A stretch of DNA of 64,000 nt from Ornithinibacter sp. (GCA_029266735.1 JAQSWG010000010.1:20291-84290); one strand, 5' to 3'. Shown: positions 51,363 through 61,379, numbered from the stretch's first letter. Numbers and translations are program-made. The notes: generated from the letters alone by a model not told the origin.

Positions 51363-52592
51363 GTGCGGCCCGTCGCCCGCATCCGCGTCCTCGATCTCCT
51401 CGCGGGAGATGCCGAGGAGGAAGAGGACGGCGTCGAGGTACGGGACGTTGAGGGCGGTGTCCGCCTGCCGCCGGACCAGCGGCTTGGCGTTGAACGCCAC
51501 CCCCAGTCCTGCGACGGCGAGCATGTCGAGGTCGTTGGCGCCGTCCCCGATCGCGACGGTCCGGCTGAGCGGCAGCCCTTCCAGCGCCGCGAACTCCCGC
51601 AGTGCCGCGGCCTTCCCTTCGCGGTCGACGATCCCGCCCAGGACCCGGCCCGTGAGGTGCCCGTCGACGACCTCGAGCCGGTTGGCGCGGACGTGGTGGA
51701 CGCCGAGCTCGTGGGCGAGGGGCTGGATCACCTCGATGAAGCCGCCGGAGACGAGCCCCACGGTGAAGCCGAGGCGCTTGAGGGTTCGCACGAGCGTGCG
51801 GGCGCCGGGGGTGAGGCGCACGGCATCCCGGACGTCGTCGAGCACGGACTCGGGAAGTCCGGCCAGCGCCTCGACGCGTGCGTGCAGGCTCTGCGCGAAG
51901 TCGAGCTCGCCGCGCATCGCCGCGTCGGTGACCGTGGCCACCTCGGCGCCCCGGCCGGCGTGGTCGGCCAGCAGCTCGATGACCTCCTCCTGGATGAGGG
52001 TGGAGTCCACGTCCATGACGACGAGCCGGCCCCCCCGCCGCGCGAGCCCCGCGGGGGCCACCGCGATGTCGGCTCCCACGGTGTGCGAGACCAGCGCGAG
52101 GTCGTGGCGCAGGTCGGCGACGTCGGCGCCGGAGACGTCGAGCTCCACGGTCGTCACCGGGTAGCGTGACAGGCGGCGGATGCGGTCGATGTTCGCACCG
52201 TGCTCCGCGATCGCAGCAGCGACGGCCGCGACCTGGTACGTCTCGAGCGGAGCCCCCATGACGACGACCGCTGCACGCCCGGTCCGGCGAGGGGCGTTGT
52301 CACCGCGACCGACCTCGAGGTCCACCCGCATCCCCATGCCCTCGCCGGCCCGGGTGAGGCGGTCGACGAGGACGTTCTCGTCGCGGCGCGGCGCGAGCAG
52401 GATGGAGAGGGCGAGGTGGCCTCGGACGACGACCTGCTCGAGGTCGAGGACCTCCGCACCGACCGTCGAGGCCGCCTCGAACAACGCCTTCGTGACGCCC
52501 GGGCGGTCCGGGCCGTTGAGCGTGACGAGCAGCGTCCGCTCCTCGGCGTCCGGCAGCGGCGCCGTGGGCGGCTCGGATGCGGCGACTGACAC
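51360..52592 (-). CDS. serB: Phosphoserine phosphatase SerB
   Basis: 410 residues. Two N-terminal ACT-like regions ([40 protein letters not shown]), then the HAD phosphatase: [15 protein letters not shown] (nucleophile Asp), LVSGGF, and [16 protein letters not shown]. Last step of serine synthesis. GTG 52592 is 6 nt after TAGCCT. Confidence 0.95.
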   Translation of the reverse strand: MSVAASEPPTAPLPDAEERTLLVTLNGPDRPGVTKALFEAASTVGAEVLDLEQVVVRGHLALSILLAPRRDENVLVDRLTRAGEGMGMRVDLEVGRGDNAPRRTGRAAVVVMGAPLETYQVAAVAAAIAEHGANIDRIRRLSRYPVTTVELDVSGADVADLRHDLALVSHTVGADIAVAPAGLARRGGRLVVMDVDSTLIQEEVIELLADHAGRGAEVATVTDAAMRGELDFAQSLHARVEALAGLPESVLDDVRDAVRLTPGARTLVRTLKRLGFTVGLVSGGFIEVIQPLAHELGVHHVRANRLEVVDGHLTGRVLGGIVDREGKAAALREFAALEGLPLSRTVAIGDGANDLDMLAVAGLGVAFNAKPLVRRQADTALNVPYLDAVLFLLGISREEIEDADAGDGPH

Positions 52593-52598
52593 CCCAGC

Positions 52599-52604
52599 AG
52601 GCTA
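52599..52604 (-). promoter_or_regulatory. -10 hexamer TAGCCT for leaderless serB
   Basis: Minus-strand TAGCCT overlaps the stop of the upstream LLM gene and ends 6 nt before serB GTG 52592; no SD. Confidence 0.5.
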
Positions 52605-53386
52605 CCCAGCGTGGGCGTCCCGCCATGCGACGAGATCGCGGACCGGACCCCGGTCGTACGTGGGACCCGACAGCCCGACGGTGAAGAGCCGCGTGCCGAC
52701 GGCGTACAAGGCCTCCGCCCCCGAGGCGTAGTCGGCGACGTCCTCGGGGAACCGGCCGGGCTTGGCGGACACACCTGCCGACCGCTCGATGTCGGCGGGG
52801 TCGCGCCCGAGCCTCGCGCACCACTGGTCCAGCACCGCGTGCTTGTGGGCGATGGTGTCGGCGTGGCCGAAGCCGTGCCAGATGTCGGCGTGCTCCCACC
52901 GCCGACGAGCACGGGGATGTCCCGGGTGGGTACGGGGTTCAGCTTGCTCCACCGCTGCTTGATGACCGGCAGGTCTCGGGCGAGGGCGTCGAGCCGCCCA
53001 CCGGCGGTGCCGAACTCGTAGCCGTACTCCGCGTAGTCCCGTTCGAACCACCCCGACCCGATCCCGAGGATCAGGCGTCCGTTGCTGATGTGGTCGACGG
53101 TTCTCGCCATGTCCGCGAGCAGCTGGGGGTTCCGGTAGCTGTTGCACGTCACGAGGGCACCGATCTCCACCCGCTCGGTGGCCTCGGCCCACGCCGCCAG
53201 GGTCGTCCAGCACTCGAAGTGGGCGCCGTCGCGCGGGCCGTGCAGTGGGTAGAAGTGGTCCCAGGTGAACAGGACGTCCACCCCGATCTCCTCCATGTCG
53301 GCGCAGGCCCGCCGGATGTCGGCGTAGGAGGCGTGCTGCGGCTGGAGCTGTGCCCCGATCCGGATCCGGCGGTCGACCCCGCTCAC
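52602..53386 (-). pseudogene. LLM-class F420-dependent oxidoreductase, frameshifted
   Basis: Luciferase-like (F420-type) fold. Frame A from GTG 53386: [63 protein letters not shown]. Frame B carries the rest: [20 protein letters not shown] through [10 protein letters not shown], ending 52602. Relatives have about ten residues (GGGGEKRTLRLVAEHADIW-like) between these parts. So ~30 nt appear deleted near 52891-52900, with a frameshift. Without correction frame A reads on through serB. Overlaps the glgC stop by 4 nt. Confidence 0.85.
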
Positions 53387-54636
53387 GCGGTGACCACCTG
53401 GCTCTTTCCCAGCACGGTGATGCCTGACTCGGTGACCGTGAAGCCCCGGGCGCGGTCCTGTTCCGGGTCGACCCCGATCGACGTGCCGTCCGGCACGACG
53501 ACGTTCTTGTCGATGACGCTCCGCTGGATGGTGCAGTTGCGGCCGATCTGCACGCCGTCGAGGATGACGCTCGAGTCGATCTCCGTGTAGCTGTGGACGT
53601 GGACGTCGGGGGAGACCACCGAGCCGTTCACCCGGGCGCCGGAGATGACGACGCCGGGAGACACCGCCGAGTTGAGCGCCTCCCCGAACCGGCCGTGGTG
53701 GCCGTGGACGAACTTGGCGGGCGGGTAGGGGCCGTACGTCGTGTAGATCGGCCAGTCGTAGTTGTAGAGGTTGAAGATCGGGTGGATGGACACGAGGTCC
53801 ATGTGGGCGTCGAAGTAGGAGTCCATCGTGCCCACGTCGCGCCAGTAGCCCATGTCGCGCTCGGTGCCGCCGGGGATGACGTTGTTCTTGAAGTCGTAGG
53901 TGTAGGCGGCCCCCTCCTCGACCAGGGCCGGGACGATGTCGCCGCCCATGTCGTGCTTGGACCCTTCGAGCGTGGAGTCCTTCGTCACGGCGTCGAGGAG
54001 CACGTCGGCGTTGAACACGTAGTTGCCCATGCTCGCGAGGATCTCGTCGGGGGAGTCGGGGAGGCCGTCGGGGTCGGTCGGCTTCTCGAGGAACGCCCGG
54101 ATCCTCATCGGGTCGTCGGGCATGACGTCGATGACGCCGAACTGGTCGGACATCGCGATCGGCTGGCGGATCGCGGCGACGGTGACCCCGGCACCCGACT
54201 CGATGTGCTGCTCGACCATCTGGGAGAAGTCCATGCGGTACACGTGGTCGGCGCCGACGACGACGACGATGTCGGGCCCTTCGTCGTGGATCGTGTTGAC
54301 GCTCTGGAAGATCGCGTCGGCGCTGCCCTGGTACCAGGACTTGTCGATGCGCTGCTGCGCCGGGATGGGGGCGACGTAGTTGCCGAGCATCGTCGACATC
54401 CGCCACGTCCTCGTCACGTGCCGGTCGAGGCTGTGCGACTTGTACTGGGTGAGGACGACGATCTTGAGGTAGCCGGAGTTCACGACGTTGCTCAGTGCGA
54501 AGTCGATGAGCCGGTAGATGCCCCCGAACGGGACCGCCGGCTTCGCCCGGTCCGCCGTGAGCGGCATGAGCCGCTTGCCCTCCCCGCCAGCGAGGACGAT
54601 GACCAGGACCTTCGGACCTCCGCTGCGGTACGCCAT
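53383..54636 (-). CDS. glgC: Glucose-1-phosphate adenylyltransferase GlgC
   Basis: 417 residues. Makes ADP-glucose. [66 protein letters not shown] and a C-terminal left-handed beta-helix. ATG 54636 lies 6 nt after TAGCGT. Divergent from glgA. Confidence 0.96.
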   Translation of the reverse strand: MAYRSGGPKVLVIVLAGGEGKRLMPLTADRAKPAVPFGGIYRLIDFALSNVVNSGYLKIVVLTQYKSHSLDRHVTRTWRMSTMLGNYVAPIPAQQRIDKSWYQGSADAIFQSVNTIHDEGPDIVVVVGADHVYRMDFSQMVEQHIESGAGVTVAAIRQPIAMSDQFGVIDVMPDDPMRIRAFLEKPTDPDGLPDSPDEILASMGNYVFNADVLLDAVTKDSTLEGSKHDMGGDIVPALVEEGAAYTYDFKNNVIPGGTERDMGYWRDVGTMDSYFDAHMDLVSIHPIFNLYNYDWPIYTTYGPYPPAKFVHGHHGRFGEALNSAVSPGVVISGARVNGSVVSPDVHVHSYTEIDSSVILDGVQIGRNCTIQRSVIDKNVVVPDGTSIGVDPEQDRARGFTVTESGITVLGKSQVVTA

Positions 54637-54642
54637 GGGCCC

Positions 54643-54648
54643 ACGCTA
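54643..54648 (-). promoter_or_regulatory. -10 hexamer TAGCGT for leaderless glgC
   Basis: Minus-strand TAGCGT, 6 nt before glgC ATG 54636; the divergent glgA hexamer is 38 nt away. Confidence 0.5.
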
Positions 54649-54685
54649 TTGGGTCGGCAACGTCGCCGGGAGGTGGCGACCTCAC

Positions 54686-54691
54686 TAGGGT
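54686..54691 (+). promoter_or_regulatory. -10 hexamer TAGGGT for leaderless glgA
   Basis: TAGGGT ends 7 nt before GTG 54699; no SD. Confidence 0.5.
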
Positions 54692-54698
54692 GCTTTTC

Positions 54699-55907
54699 GT
54701 GCGCATCGACATCCTGACGAAGGAATACCCACCGACCATCTACGGCGGAGCAGGTGTCCACGTCACGGAGCTCGTGCGGGCACTACGCCAACGCGGTGAC
54801 CTCGACGTCCGGGTGCACGCCTTCGGGGAACCCCGCGACGAGGACGGGACGACCGGTCATCGCGACCTCGCGGAGCTGTCGGGGGCCAATCCCGCACTGA
54901 CCACCCTCGGTGTCGACCTGACCCTCGCCGCCGCCTGCGAGGGCGCGGACCTCGTGCACTCGCACACGTGGTACGCCAACTTCGGCGGCCACCTCGCGAG
55001 CCTCATGGGCGGCATACCGCACGTCCTCACGGCCCACAGCCTGGAGCCGATGCGGCCGTGGAAGGCCGAACAGCTGGGCGGCGGTTACCGGGTCTCCTCG
55101 TGGGTGGAGCGCACGGCGTACGAGGGTGCCGACGCCGTCGTCGCCGTGAGCGCCGGCATGCGTGAGGACATCCTGCGGTCCTACCCCTCGGTGGACCCCG
55201 AGAAGGTCAAGGTCGTCCACAACGGCATCGACTCCCAGCTCTGGCAGCGCGAACCCGACGAGGACACGGTCCGTCGCCACGGAGTCGACCCCGACCGGCC
55301 CAGCGTGATCTTCGTCGGCAGGATCACCCGGCAGAAGGGCCTTCCGTACCTCCTGCGTGCCGCCGCCGAGCTGCCTCCGGACGTCCAGCTGGTGCTCCTG
55401 GCCGGCGCGCCGGACACCCCGGAGATCCAGGCCGAGGTGGAGCAGCTCATGGAGGGGCTCCGCCGGCAACGCGACGGTGTCGTCTGGGTGCCGGAGATGC
55501 TGCCCCGAACCGAGGTCGTCGCCCTGCTCAGCAGCGCGACCGTCTTCGTCTGCCCGTCCGTCTACGAGCCCCTCGGCATCGTCAACCTCGAGGCGATGGC
55601 CTGCGAGCTGCCGGTCGTCGCCACGGCGACCGGCGGCATCCCCGAGGTGGTCGTCCAGGGCGAGACCGGGTGGCTCGTTCCCATCGACCAGGTGCAGGAC
55701 GGCACCGGTACCCCCGTCGATCCGGACCGGTTCGTCGCGGACCTCGCGGCCGCCCTCACGGATGCCGTCAGCGACGACGCGAGAGCCGAGAGGATGGGCC
55801 TCGCAGGCCGTCGCCGGGCGGTGGAGTCGTTCTCCTGGAACTCCATCGGCGACCAGACCAACGAGGTCTACCTGGACGTCCTGAGGCGTCGGAACCAGTC
55901 GTCCTGA
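54699..55907 (+). CDS. glgA: GlgA-type glycogen synthase (actinobacterial GT4)
   Basis: 402 residues, GT-B fold. [20 protein letters not shown] at the N-terminus, [20 protein letters not shown] and donor-site [20 protein letters not shown]. In mycobacteria the equivalent GlgA/GlgM makes maltose-1-phosphate or extends glucan from ADP-glucose; which applies here is unresolved. GTG 54699 rather than 54690 gives the family start. Confidence 0.93.
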   Translation: MRIDILTKEYPPTIYGGAGVHVTELVRALRQRGDLDVRVHAFGEPRDEDGTTGHRDLAELSGANPALTTLGVDLTLAAACEGADLVHSHTWYANFGGHLASLMGGIPHVLTAHSLEPMRPWKAEQLGGGYRVSSWVERTAYEGADAVVAVSAGMREDILRSYPSVDPEKVKVVHNGIDSQLWQREPDEDTVRRHGVDPDRPSVIFVGRITRQKGLPYLLRAAAELPPDVQLVLLAGAPDTPEIQAEVEQLMEGLRRQRDGVVWVPEMLPRTEVVALLSSATVFVCPSVYEPLGIVNLEAMACELPVVATATGGIPEVVVQGETGWLVPIDQVQDGTGTPVDPDRFVADLAAALTDAVSDDARAERMGLAGRRRAVESFSWNSIGDQTNEVYLDVLRRRNQSS

Positions 55908-55913
55908 CTCGGT

Positions 55914-55919
55914 TAGGGT
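55914..55919 (+). promoter_or_regulatory. -10 hexamer TAGGGT for the ABC ATPase at 55927
   Basis: TAGGGT ends 7 nt before ATG 55927, just after the glgA stop; no SD. Confidence 0.5.
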
Positions 55920-55926
55920 TCGGGAC

Positions 55927-56709
55927 ATGAGCGATGTCCTGGCGCTGGCCGGCGTGAGCGTCGTCCGCGGGGACACGGTCATCCTGGACGACGTCAGCTG
56001 GGAGGTCGAGGAAGGTCAGCGTTGGGTGGTGCTCGGACCGAACGGCGCGGGCAAGACCACTCTGCTCCACCTCGCGGCCGCGCGCATCCACCCGACGACG
56101 GGCGTCGCCGGCATCCTCGGGGAGGTCCTGGGCACCGTCGACGTCTTCGAGCTGCGTCCGCGGATCGGCCTCGCCTCCGCGGCTCTCGCCGACCGCATCC
56201 CGGCGCACGAGCGGGTGCGCGACGTCGTCGTCACGGCGTCGTACGGGGTCGTCGGTCGGTGGCGTGAGGCGTACGACGGCCTCGACGAGGGCCGGGCCGA
56301 CGAGCTGCTCGAGGCGCTCGGAGCCAGCCACCTCGCCGAGCGCCGCTTCGGCACGCTCTCCGAGGGTGAGCGCAAGCGGGTGCAGATCGCCCGGGCGCTG
56401 ATGACCGACCCCGAGCTGATGCTCCTCGACGAACCGGCCGCCGGTCTCGACCTCGGCGCGCGTGAGGACCTCGTGCGCCGCCTCGGCGAGCTCGCGGCCG
56501 ACCTCGCGGCTCCCGCGCTCGTGCTCGTGACCCACCACGTCGAGGAGGTGCCCCCGAACTTCACCGACGTGCTCCTCATGCGGGAAGGTCGCGTCGTCGC
56601 GCAGGGCCCCCTGGAGATCACGCTGACCGCCGAGAACCTCGAGGCGACCTTCGACCTGCCCCTCCAGCTCGAGGTCAGAGGGGAACGGTATGCCGCCCGG
56701 GCTCGCTGA
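55927..56709 (+). CDS. ABC transporter ATP-binding protein (YlmA/ModF-like)
   Basis: 260 residues, single cassette: VLGPNGAGKTTLLHLAAARI, signature LSEGERKRVQIARALM (SEGER instead of SGGQ), LMLLDEPAAGLD and THHVEEVP. No permease gene adjoins it, so it may act with a distant partner or be non-transport. The variant signature and VPPNFTDVLLMREGRVVAQG are typical of the YlmA-like subgroup. Confidence 0.87.
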   Translation: MSDVLALAGVSVVRGDTVILDDVSWEVEEGQRWVVLGPNGAGKTTLLHLAAARIHPTTGVAGILGEVLGTVDVFELRPRIGLASAALADRIPAHERVRDVVVTASYGVVGRWREAYDGLDEGRADELLEALGASHLAERRFGTLSEGERKRVQIARALMTDPELMLLDEPAAGLDLGAREDLVRRLGELAADLAAPALVLVTHHVEEVPPNFTDVLLMREGRVVAQGPLEITLTAENLEATFDLPLQLEVRGERYAARAR

Positions 56710-56781
56710 ACAGGGTGGGATCGGCCCGTCTCGGGCACACGTCCACGTGGTGGCGTCACACCGCAGGAAGGAGGCCGGCCG

Positions 56782-57246
56782 ATGGAGTGGCTGACCGACA
56801 ACTTCTGGCTCGCCTGGCTCGGAGTGGCCATCGTCCTGGCCGCCATCGAGGCGGCCACGGTGGACTTCGTGTTCATCATGTTCGCCGGCGGAGCGCTCGC
56901 GGGTGCCGTCGCCGCCGCCCTGGGCGCCTCCTTCCCGGTCCAGGTCGTCGTCGCCGTCGCCGCCTCGCTGCTGCTGCTGTTCCTCATCCGGCCGATGCTG
57001 AAACGGCAGTTCATCGACGGCGAGGTCGACCACCAGATCGGCGCCTCAGGCCTCGTCGGCAGGGAGGCTCGCGTCCTCCAGGCCGTGACGGACACCGACG
57101 GCCGCATCAAGCTCGCCGGCGAGACGTGGTCGGCACGTCTCGCCACGGGCGGTGTCACCCTCGGCCCGGGCGAGGAGGTCCGCGTCATCGCCATCCAGGG
57201 GGCGACAGCCATCGTCGCCCCGGTGCCCCCGCACACCACGCCCTGA
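56782..57246 (+). CDS. NfeD family membrane protein
   Basis: 154 residues. Three helix-rich hydrophobic segments (WLAWLGVAIVLAAIEAATV; FIMFAGGALAGAVAAALG; VVVAVAASLLLLFLI) then a C-terminal OB-fold (GREARVLQAVTDTDGRIKLA ... GPGEEVRVIAIQGATAIV). NfeD proteins pair with SPFH/stomatin proteins, as here. Confidence 0.92.
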   Translation: MEWLTDNFWLAWLGVAIVLAAIEAATVDFVFIMFAGGALAGAVAAALGASFPVQVVVAVAASLLLLFLIRPMLKRQFIDGEVDHQIGASGLVGREARVLQAVTDTDGRIKLAGETWSARLATGGVTLGPGEEVRVIAIQGATAIVAPVPPHTTP

Positions 57247-57279
57247 CCACGCCACCGGCTCCATCGAAAGGCAGTCCCC

Positions 57280-58503
57280 ATGCCAGACGGCATCGTGCCA
57301 CTCATCGTCCTGCTGCTCCTGGCGGCCTTCGCGATCATCGTGCTCGTTCGCACGGTGCGGATCGTCCCCCAGCAGACCGCGCTCATCATCGAGCGCCTCG
57401 GCCGCTACTCGCGCACCCTCGAGCCGGGCCTGCACCTGCTCGTGCCGTTCGTCGACGTCGTGCGCGCCAACATCGACCTGCGCGAGCAGGTCGTCTCGTT
57501 CCCGCCGCAGCCGGTGATCACGAGCGACAACCTCGTCGTGAGCATCGACACGGTCATCTACTACCAGGTGATCGACCCGAAGTCGGCGGTCTACGAGATC
57601 GCCAACTTCATCCAGGGCATCGAGCAGCTCACCGTGACGACCCTGCGAAACGTCATCGGATCCCTCGACCTCGAGCAGACGCTGACCAGCCGCGACCAGA
57701 TCAACGGCCAGCTGCGTGGCGTGCTCGACGAGGCGACCGGCAAGTGGGGCATCCGCGTGAACCGGGTCGAGCTCAAGGCGATCGACCCGCCGCAGTCGAT
57801 CCAGGAGTCGATGGAGAAGCAGATGCGGGCCGAGCGTGACCGGCGCGCCATCGTCCTCAACGCCGAGGGCACCAAGGCGAGCCAGATCCTCACGGCCGAG
57901 GGTGAGAAGCAGAGCCAGATCCTGCGCGCCGAGGGCTCCGCACAGGCACGCATCCTCGAGGCGCAGGGCCAGGCCCGCGCCATCCAGCAGGTCTTCGACG
58001 CCATCCACCGGGGGAAGCCCACGCAGAAGCTGCTCGCCTACCAGTACCTCCAGGTGCTCCCGCAGATCGCCCGAGGCGACTCGAACAAGATGTGGATCGT
58101 CCCCAGCGAGCTCACCGACGCCCTCAAGGGCATCGGCGGCATGCTCGGCCGCGGCCAGGGCGGTTTCGACGGCGGCGACGAGGAGAAGTGGGTCGACCCC
58201 GGCGAGGACGAGTTCGCCGACGCCTTCGAGGACGCCACCCTGGAGGACCCGGCCGAGGCCCTCCGGCGTGCGCGCGGCCAGGCCGGCCTGGCGAGCCGCG
58301 AGGCTGAGGAGCACGCGGCCCCTGCCTCGCGCGTGCAGCCCCGGATCACCCCCGGGGCGGATGCCGTGCCGCCACGTCCCACCCCTCCGCCGCCTCCGCC
58401 CCCGCCGGTCGAGCCGGCGGACCGACCCGAGACCGGTGGTGGGGCCGGACCTGAGGGCCCGGCCGGCTCCTCCTCGGAACCGCCGCCCCCGCCCAGCCGC
58501 TGA
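57280..58503 (+). CDS. SPFH/Band 7 stomatin-like protein
   Basis: 407 residues. N-terminal membrane helix (IVPLIVLLLLAAFAIIVLV), SPFH domain (VRIVPQQTALIIERLGRYSR; LHLLVPFVDVVRANIDLREQ), long coiled-coil (RAERDRRAIVLNAEGTKASQ and repeats of AEGEKQSQILRAEG), then a Pro-rich disordered tail. Forms membrane microdomain scaffolds or modulates proteases with NfeD. Starts 33 nt after nfeD with GAAAGG SD. Confidence 0.93.
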   Translation: MPDGIVPLIVLLLLAAFAIIVLVRTVRIVPQQTALIIERLGRYSRTLEPGLHLLVPFVDVVRANIDLREQVVSFPPQPVITSDNLVVSIDTVIYYQVIDPKSAVYEIANFIQGIEQLTVTTLRNVIGSLDLEQTLTSRDQINGQLRGVLDEATGKWGIRVNRVELKAIDPPQSIQESMEKQMRAERDRRAIVLNAEGTKASQILTAEGEKQSQILRAEGSAQARILEAQGQARAIQQVFDAIHRGKPTQKLLAYQYLQVLPQIARGDSNKMWIVPSELTDALKGIGGMLGRGQGGFDGGDEEKWVDPGEDEFADAFEDATLEDPAEALRRARGQAGLASREAEEHAAPASRVQPRITPGADAVPPRPTPPPPPPPPVEPADRPETGGGAGPEGPAGSSSEPPPPPSR

Positions 58504-58530
58504 ACCGGTCCGGGCACCCGGTCGCCTCGT

Positions 58531-58536
58531 TAGGGT
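58531..58536 (+). promoter_or_regulatory. -10 hexamer TAGGGT for the TSUP gene
   Basis: TAGGGT ends 6 nt before GTG 58543; no SD. Confidence 0.5.
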
Positions 58537-58542
58537 GGCCGG

Positions 58543-59349
58543 GTGTCCGTGCTGGAAGCCCTCCTCGTCGTCCTGGCGGGGGTGGGAGCCGGCACCATCA
58601 ACACGATCGTGGGCTCCGGCACGCTCATCACCTTTCCCACCCTGCTGCTGCTGGGGGTCCCGCCGGTCACCGCGAACATCTCGAACACGATCGGTCTGGT
58701 GCCCGGCAGCCTCACCGGGAGCGTCGGCTACCGCCACGAGCTCGTGGGCGCCCGCCCCGACCTCCAGCGGCTGGTGCCCATGTCGCTCGTCGGCTCGGTC
58801 ATCGGCGCCCTGCTGCTCCTCGTGCTCGACCCGGACCTGTTCCGTGCCATCGTCCCTGTGCTCATCCTCGTGGGGCTCGTCCTCGTCGTCCTCGGCCCGC
58901 GCCTCAATGCCTGGGCCGAGCGCCGCACGGCCGAGGGGACCGCGACCGAGCAGGGACACGTGCGCGCGATGCAGGCGGGCGTTCTCGGTGCCGGGGTCTA
59001 CGGCGGCTACTTCGGGGCCGCCCAGGGGGTCATCCTCATGGGGATCCTCGGCAGCCTCTCGAGCGAGCCGCTCCAGCGGCTCAACGGGTACAAGAACGTG
59101 CTGAGCACCGTCGTCAACGCCGTCGCGGCCGTCGTCTTCATGATTGTCGCGCCGCACCTCGTCGACTGGCTCGTCGTCGTGCTCATCGCCGCCGGGTCCA
59201 CAGCCGGCGGGGTGCTCGGCGCCACCGTCGGGCGACGCCTGCCGGCGCCGGTCCTGCGGGGAGTCATCGTCGTCGTCGGCCTCCTCGCCATCACCAGGCT
59301 CGTCGGGTTCCCTGAAGCGGCCGGCAGCGGGCCGGCGCCCTTGCCGTAG
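58543..59349 (+). CDS. TauE/SafE (TSUP) family permease
   Basis: 268 residues, about eight hydrophobic helices. Two homologous halves: GAGTINTIVGSGTLITFPTL, ANISNTIGLVPGSLTGSVGY and later GYFGAAQGVILMGILG, NGYKNVLSTVVNAVAAVVFM. Likely exports or imports sulfite, sulfonate or organic anion; substrate unknown. Confidence 0.92.
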   Translation: MSVLEALLVVLAGVGAGTINTIVGSGTLITFPTLLLLGVPPVTANISNTIGLVPGSLTGSVGYRHELVGARPDLQRLVPMSLVGSVIGALLLLVLDPDLFRAIVPVLILVGLVLVVLGPRLNAWAERRTAEGTATEQGHVRAMQAGVLGAGVYGGYFGAAQGVILMGILGSLSSEPLQRLNGYKNVLSTVVNAVAAVVFMIVAPHLVDWLVVVLIAAGSTAGGVLGATVGRRLPAPVLRGVIVVVGLLAITRLVGFPEAAGSGPAPLP

Positions 59350-59400
59350 AGGCGGCTCGTCGTCGCACGGACCGGGGTCATCGCAGCCCCGCTCGTCGCC

Positions 59401-59406
59401 TAACCT
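59401..59406 (+). promoter_or_regulatory. -10 hexamer TAACCT for the rRNA methyltransferase gene
   Basis: TAACCT ends 7 nt before GTG 59414; no SD. Confidence 0.4.
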
Positions 59407-59413
59407 TGCGACC

Positions 59414-60235
59414 GTGCCCACCCGGATCGAGGATGCGGCCGACCCCAGGGTGGTCGACTACGTCGGTCTCACCGACGTCGCGCTACGGCGGCGCACCGAG
59501 CCCGAGCGGGGCCTGTACATCGCCGAGTCCGAGAAGGTCATCCGTCGGGCCCTGGCCGCAGGCCACCGCCCCCGGTCCTACCTCATGGCCGAGCGCTGGC
59601 TCGCCGACCTCGCCGATGTCGTCGAGCGCGCGGAGGCGGACGGCATCCCCGTGTTCGTCGGCGACCACGCGGTGATCGAACGGCTCACCGGCTTCCACCT
59701 GCACCGCGGCGCGTTGGCCGCGATGCACCGCCCGACGGTTCCCACGGTCGCCGACACCGTGGACGGGGCGCGGCGGGTCCTTGTCCTCGAGGACATCGTC
59801 GACCACACGAACGTCGGTGCGGTCTTCCGCTCTGCCGCCGCCCTCGGCATGGATGCCGTCCTGGTCACCCCCAGATGTGCGGATCCGCTCTACCGCAGGG
59901 CGGTTCGGGTCTCGATGGGGACGGTCTTCCAGGTCCCGTGGACGAGGATCGACCCGTGGCCCGCGGGAGTGGAAGCACTTCGGGGGCTCGGCTTCACGAC
60001 CGCGGCGCTGGCACTCGAGGAGGAGTCGAGGTCGCTCGACGAGCTGGCGGCGGACCCGCCGGAGCGTCTCGCTCTCGTCCTCGGCACCGAGGGTGACGGC
60101 CTGTCCCGGCGCACGATCGCAGCGGTCGACCTGACCGTGCGCATCCCCATGGGTGGGGGAGTGGACTCACTGAACGTCGCCGCCGCGGGGGCGGTCGCCG
60201 CCTGGGCGCTGCGCGTCCGGGACGCGTCCCGCTAA
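59414..60235 (+). CDS. TrmH/SpoU family RNA 2'-O-methyltransferase
   Basis: 273 residues. N-terminal substrate domain (GLYIAESEKVIRRALAAGHR), then a SPOUT fold: motif 1 LEDIVDHTNVGAVFRSAAAL, motif 2 LVLGTEGDGLSRRT, motif 3 IPMGGGVDSLNVAAAGAVAA. Uses SAM on rRNA or tRNA; exact site unknown. Convergent 4-nt overlap with the DUF3037 gene. Confidence 0.92.
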   Translation: MPTRIEDAADPRVVDYVGLTDVALRRRTEPERGLYIAESEKVIRRALAAGHRPRSYLMAERWLADLADVVERAEADGIPVFVGDHAVIERLTGFHLHRGALAAMHRPTVPTVADTVDGARRVLVLEDIVDHTNVGAVFRSAAALGMDAVLVTPRCADPLYRRAVRVSMGTVFQVPWTRIDPWPAGVEALRGLGFTTAALALEEESRSLDELAADPPERLALVLGTEGDGLSRRTIAAVDLTVRIPMGGGVDSLNVAAAGAVAAWALRVRDASR

Positions 60236-60609
60236 CGGACCAGGCGCTCCAGCAGCCGGTCGACCTCGGCCGCGGGGTCCGGAACCGACCCGCCGTGCAC
60301 GGGGCCGGGCTGGAGGACCGTCGAGCGAGGTGCGCTGATCCAGCCGAAGCGCTTGCCCTGGGTGGAGAGTGTGGCGCTCGCGTCCGACGGGGCGTGGTCG
60401 CACATCGTCCGGACCGCCTCGAGAGCGGCCCGGAGCCCGTCGAGGTCGGCGTCGGGCTCGACGGCGCGAATCCGGGCCTCGTCGACGTGCACCGCGCACC
60501 GCAGCACCCCGGCGGACTGGGAGTGGACGACGACCCCGACGTTGAGGCACTCGCCGCGGTCCACCCGAGGGACGTAGCGAAGGACGACGTACTGGTACGG
60601 GTGGCTCAT
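60232..60609 (-). CDS. DUF3037 protein
   Basis: 125 residues beginning SHPYQYVVLRYVPRVDRGEC and LNVGVVVHSQ, the typical DUF3037 opening (name from memory). No catalytic motif recognised. ATG 60609 overlaps the HipA-kinase stop (ATGA), so the two proteins are co-translated and probably work together. Confidence 0.85.
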   Translation of the reverse strand: MSHPYQYVVLRYVPRVDRGECLNVGVVVHSQSAGVLRCAVHVDEARIRAVEPDADLDGLRAALEAVRTMCDHAPSDASATLSTQGKRFGWISAPRSTVLQPGPVHGGSVPDPAAEVDRLLERLVR

Positions 60610-61379
60610 GCCGTACCTCCCAGCCAGGCGTCGGGCTTGGTGAGGCGCAGGGTGAGGTGCTCGACGTAGGCGGCGCGCGCGTCATCCGGACCGGGAAGGC
60701 TGGCGGTCTGCTCCAGCCAGACATCGGGCACCAGCCCCACCACCTCCTCGACGAGCCGCTCGGTGACGTGCGGGGCGAGCCGTTCGTGCGTCTCTCGCAA
60801 CGGGGCAGCGGCGGCGGCCAGCACGTGCCCACTGGGGTCGAAGGGCTGCCCGACGAAGCGGTGGACGTCGGGCGGTCGGCTGGGCCACGAGTGGTGGAAC
60901 CAGAGGGCCGCACCGTGGTCGATCGCCCAGGTTCGCCCGTGCCAGACCAGCAGGTTGGGGTTGGCCCAGGTCCGGTCGACGTTGGCGGTGTACGCGTCGA
61001 GCCACAGGATGGCCCCGGCCTCCTCGGCAGAGGGCGGACGTGAGCCGTCGTAGCCGAAGGAGCCGGGGAGGAAGTCCACGCCGAGGTTGTGGCCGGGACT
61101 GGCGTTGAGCAGGTCCTGGACCTCCTCGTCGGCCTCGTAGCGCGCGATCGCGCTCGGCATGTCGACGACGGCGAGACGAGGGGTCGGGATCCCCAGACGG
61201 CGGGCGATCTCACCGACGAGCACCTCGGCCACGAGGACCTTGCGCCCCTGACCGGCGCCGGAGAACTTCACGACATAGGTCCCGAGGTCGTCGGCCTCCA
61301 CGAGGCCCGGGAGCGATCCGCCCTCGCGCAGGGGGAGGACGAAGCGCGTGGCGATGACGGTCTCGAGCACGTCGGACAC
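60606..61379 (-). CDS. HipA family kinase
   Basis: 257 residues, compact HipA-like kinase without the N-subdomain of classic HipA. KFSGAGQGRKVLVAEVLVGE is the nucleotide/lysine region; ILWLDAYTANVDRTWANPNL the catalytic loop (D-x-N type); TWAIDHGAALWFHHSW the metal-binding Asp region. No HipB antitoxin-type HTH gene is adjacent; instead DUF3037 follows. Target unknown. GTG start; no clear promoter. Confidence 0.88.
   Translation of the reverse strand: MSDVLETVIATRFVLPLREGGSLPGLVEADDLGTYVVKFSGAGQGRKVLVAEVLVGEIARRLGIPTPRLAVVDMPSAIARYEADEEVQDLLNASPGHNLGVDFLPGSFGYDGSRPPSAEEAGAILWLDAYTANVDRTWANPNLLVWHGRTWAIDHGAALWFHHSWPSRPPDVHRFVGQPFDPSGHVLAAAAAPLRETHERLAPHVTERLVEEVVGLVPDVWLEQTASLPGPDDARAAYVEHLTLRLTKPDAWLGGTA

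Noticed and set aside
58380..58500. Pro-rich repetitive stretch considered as a DNA repeat
   Set aside because: It encodes the disordered tail of the SPFH protein; no regular repeat unit.
57046..59421. 791-codon open frame on the minus strand
   Set aside because: Antisense to the SPFH and TSUP genes; no recognisable fold.
60606..61379. Classic hipBA toxin-antitoxin operon
   Set aside because: No HipB-like HTH gene; the kinase lacks the N-subdomain and its partner is DUF3037.
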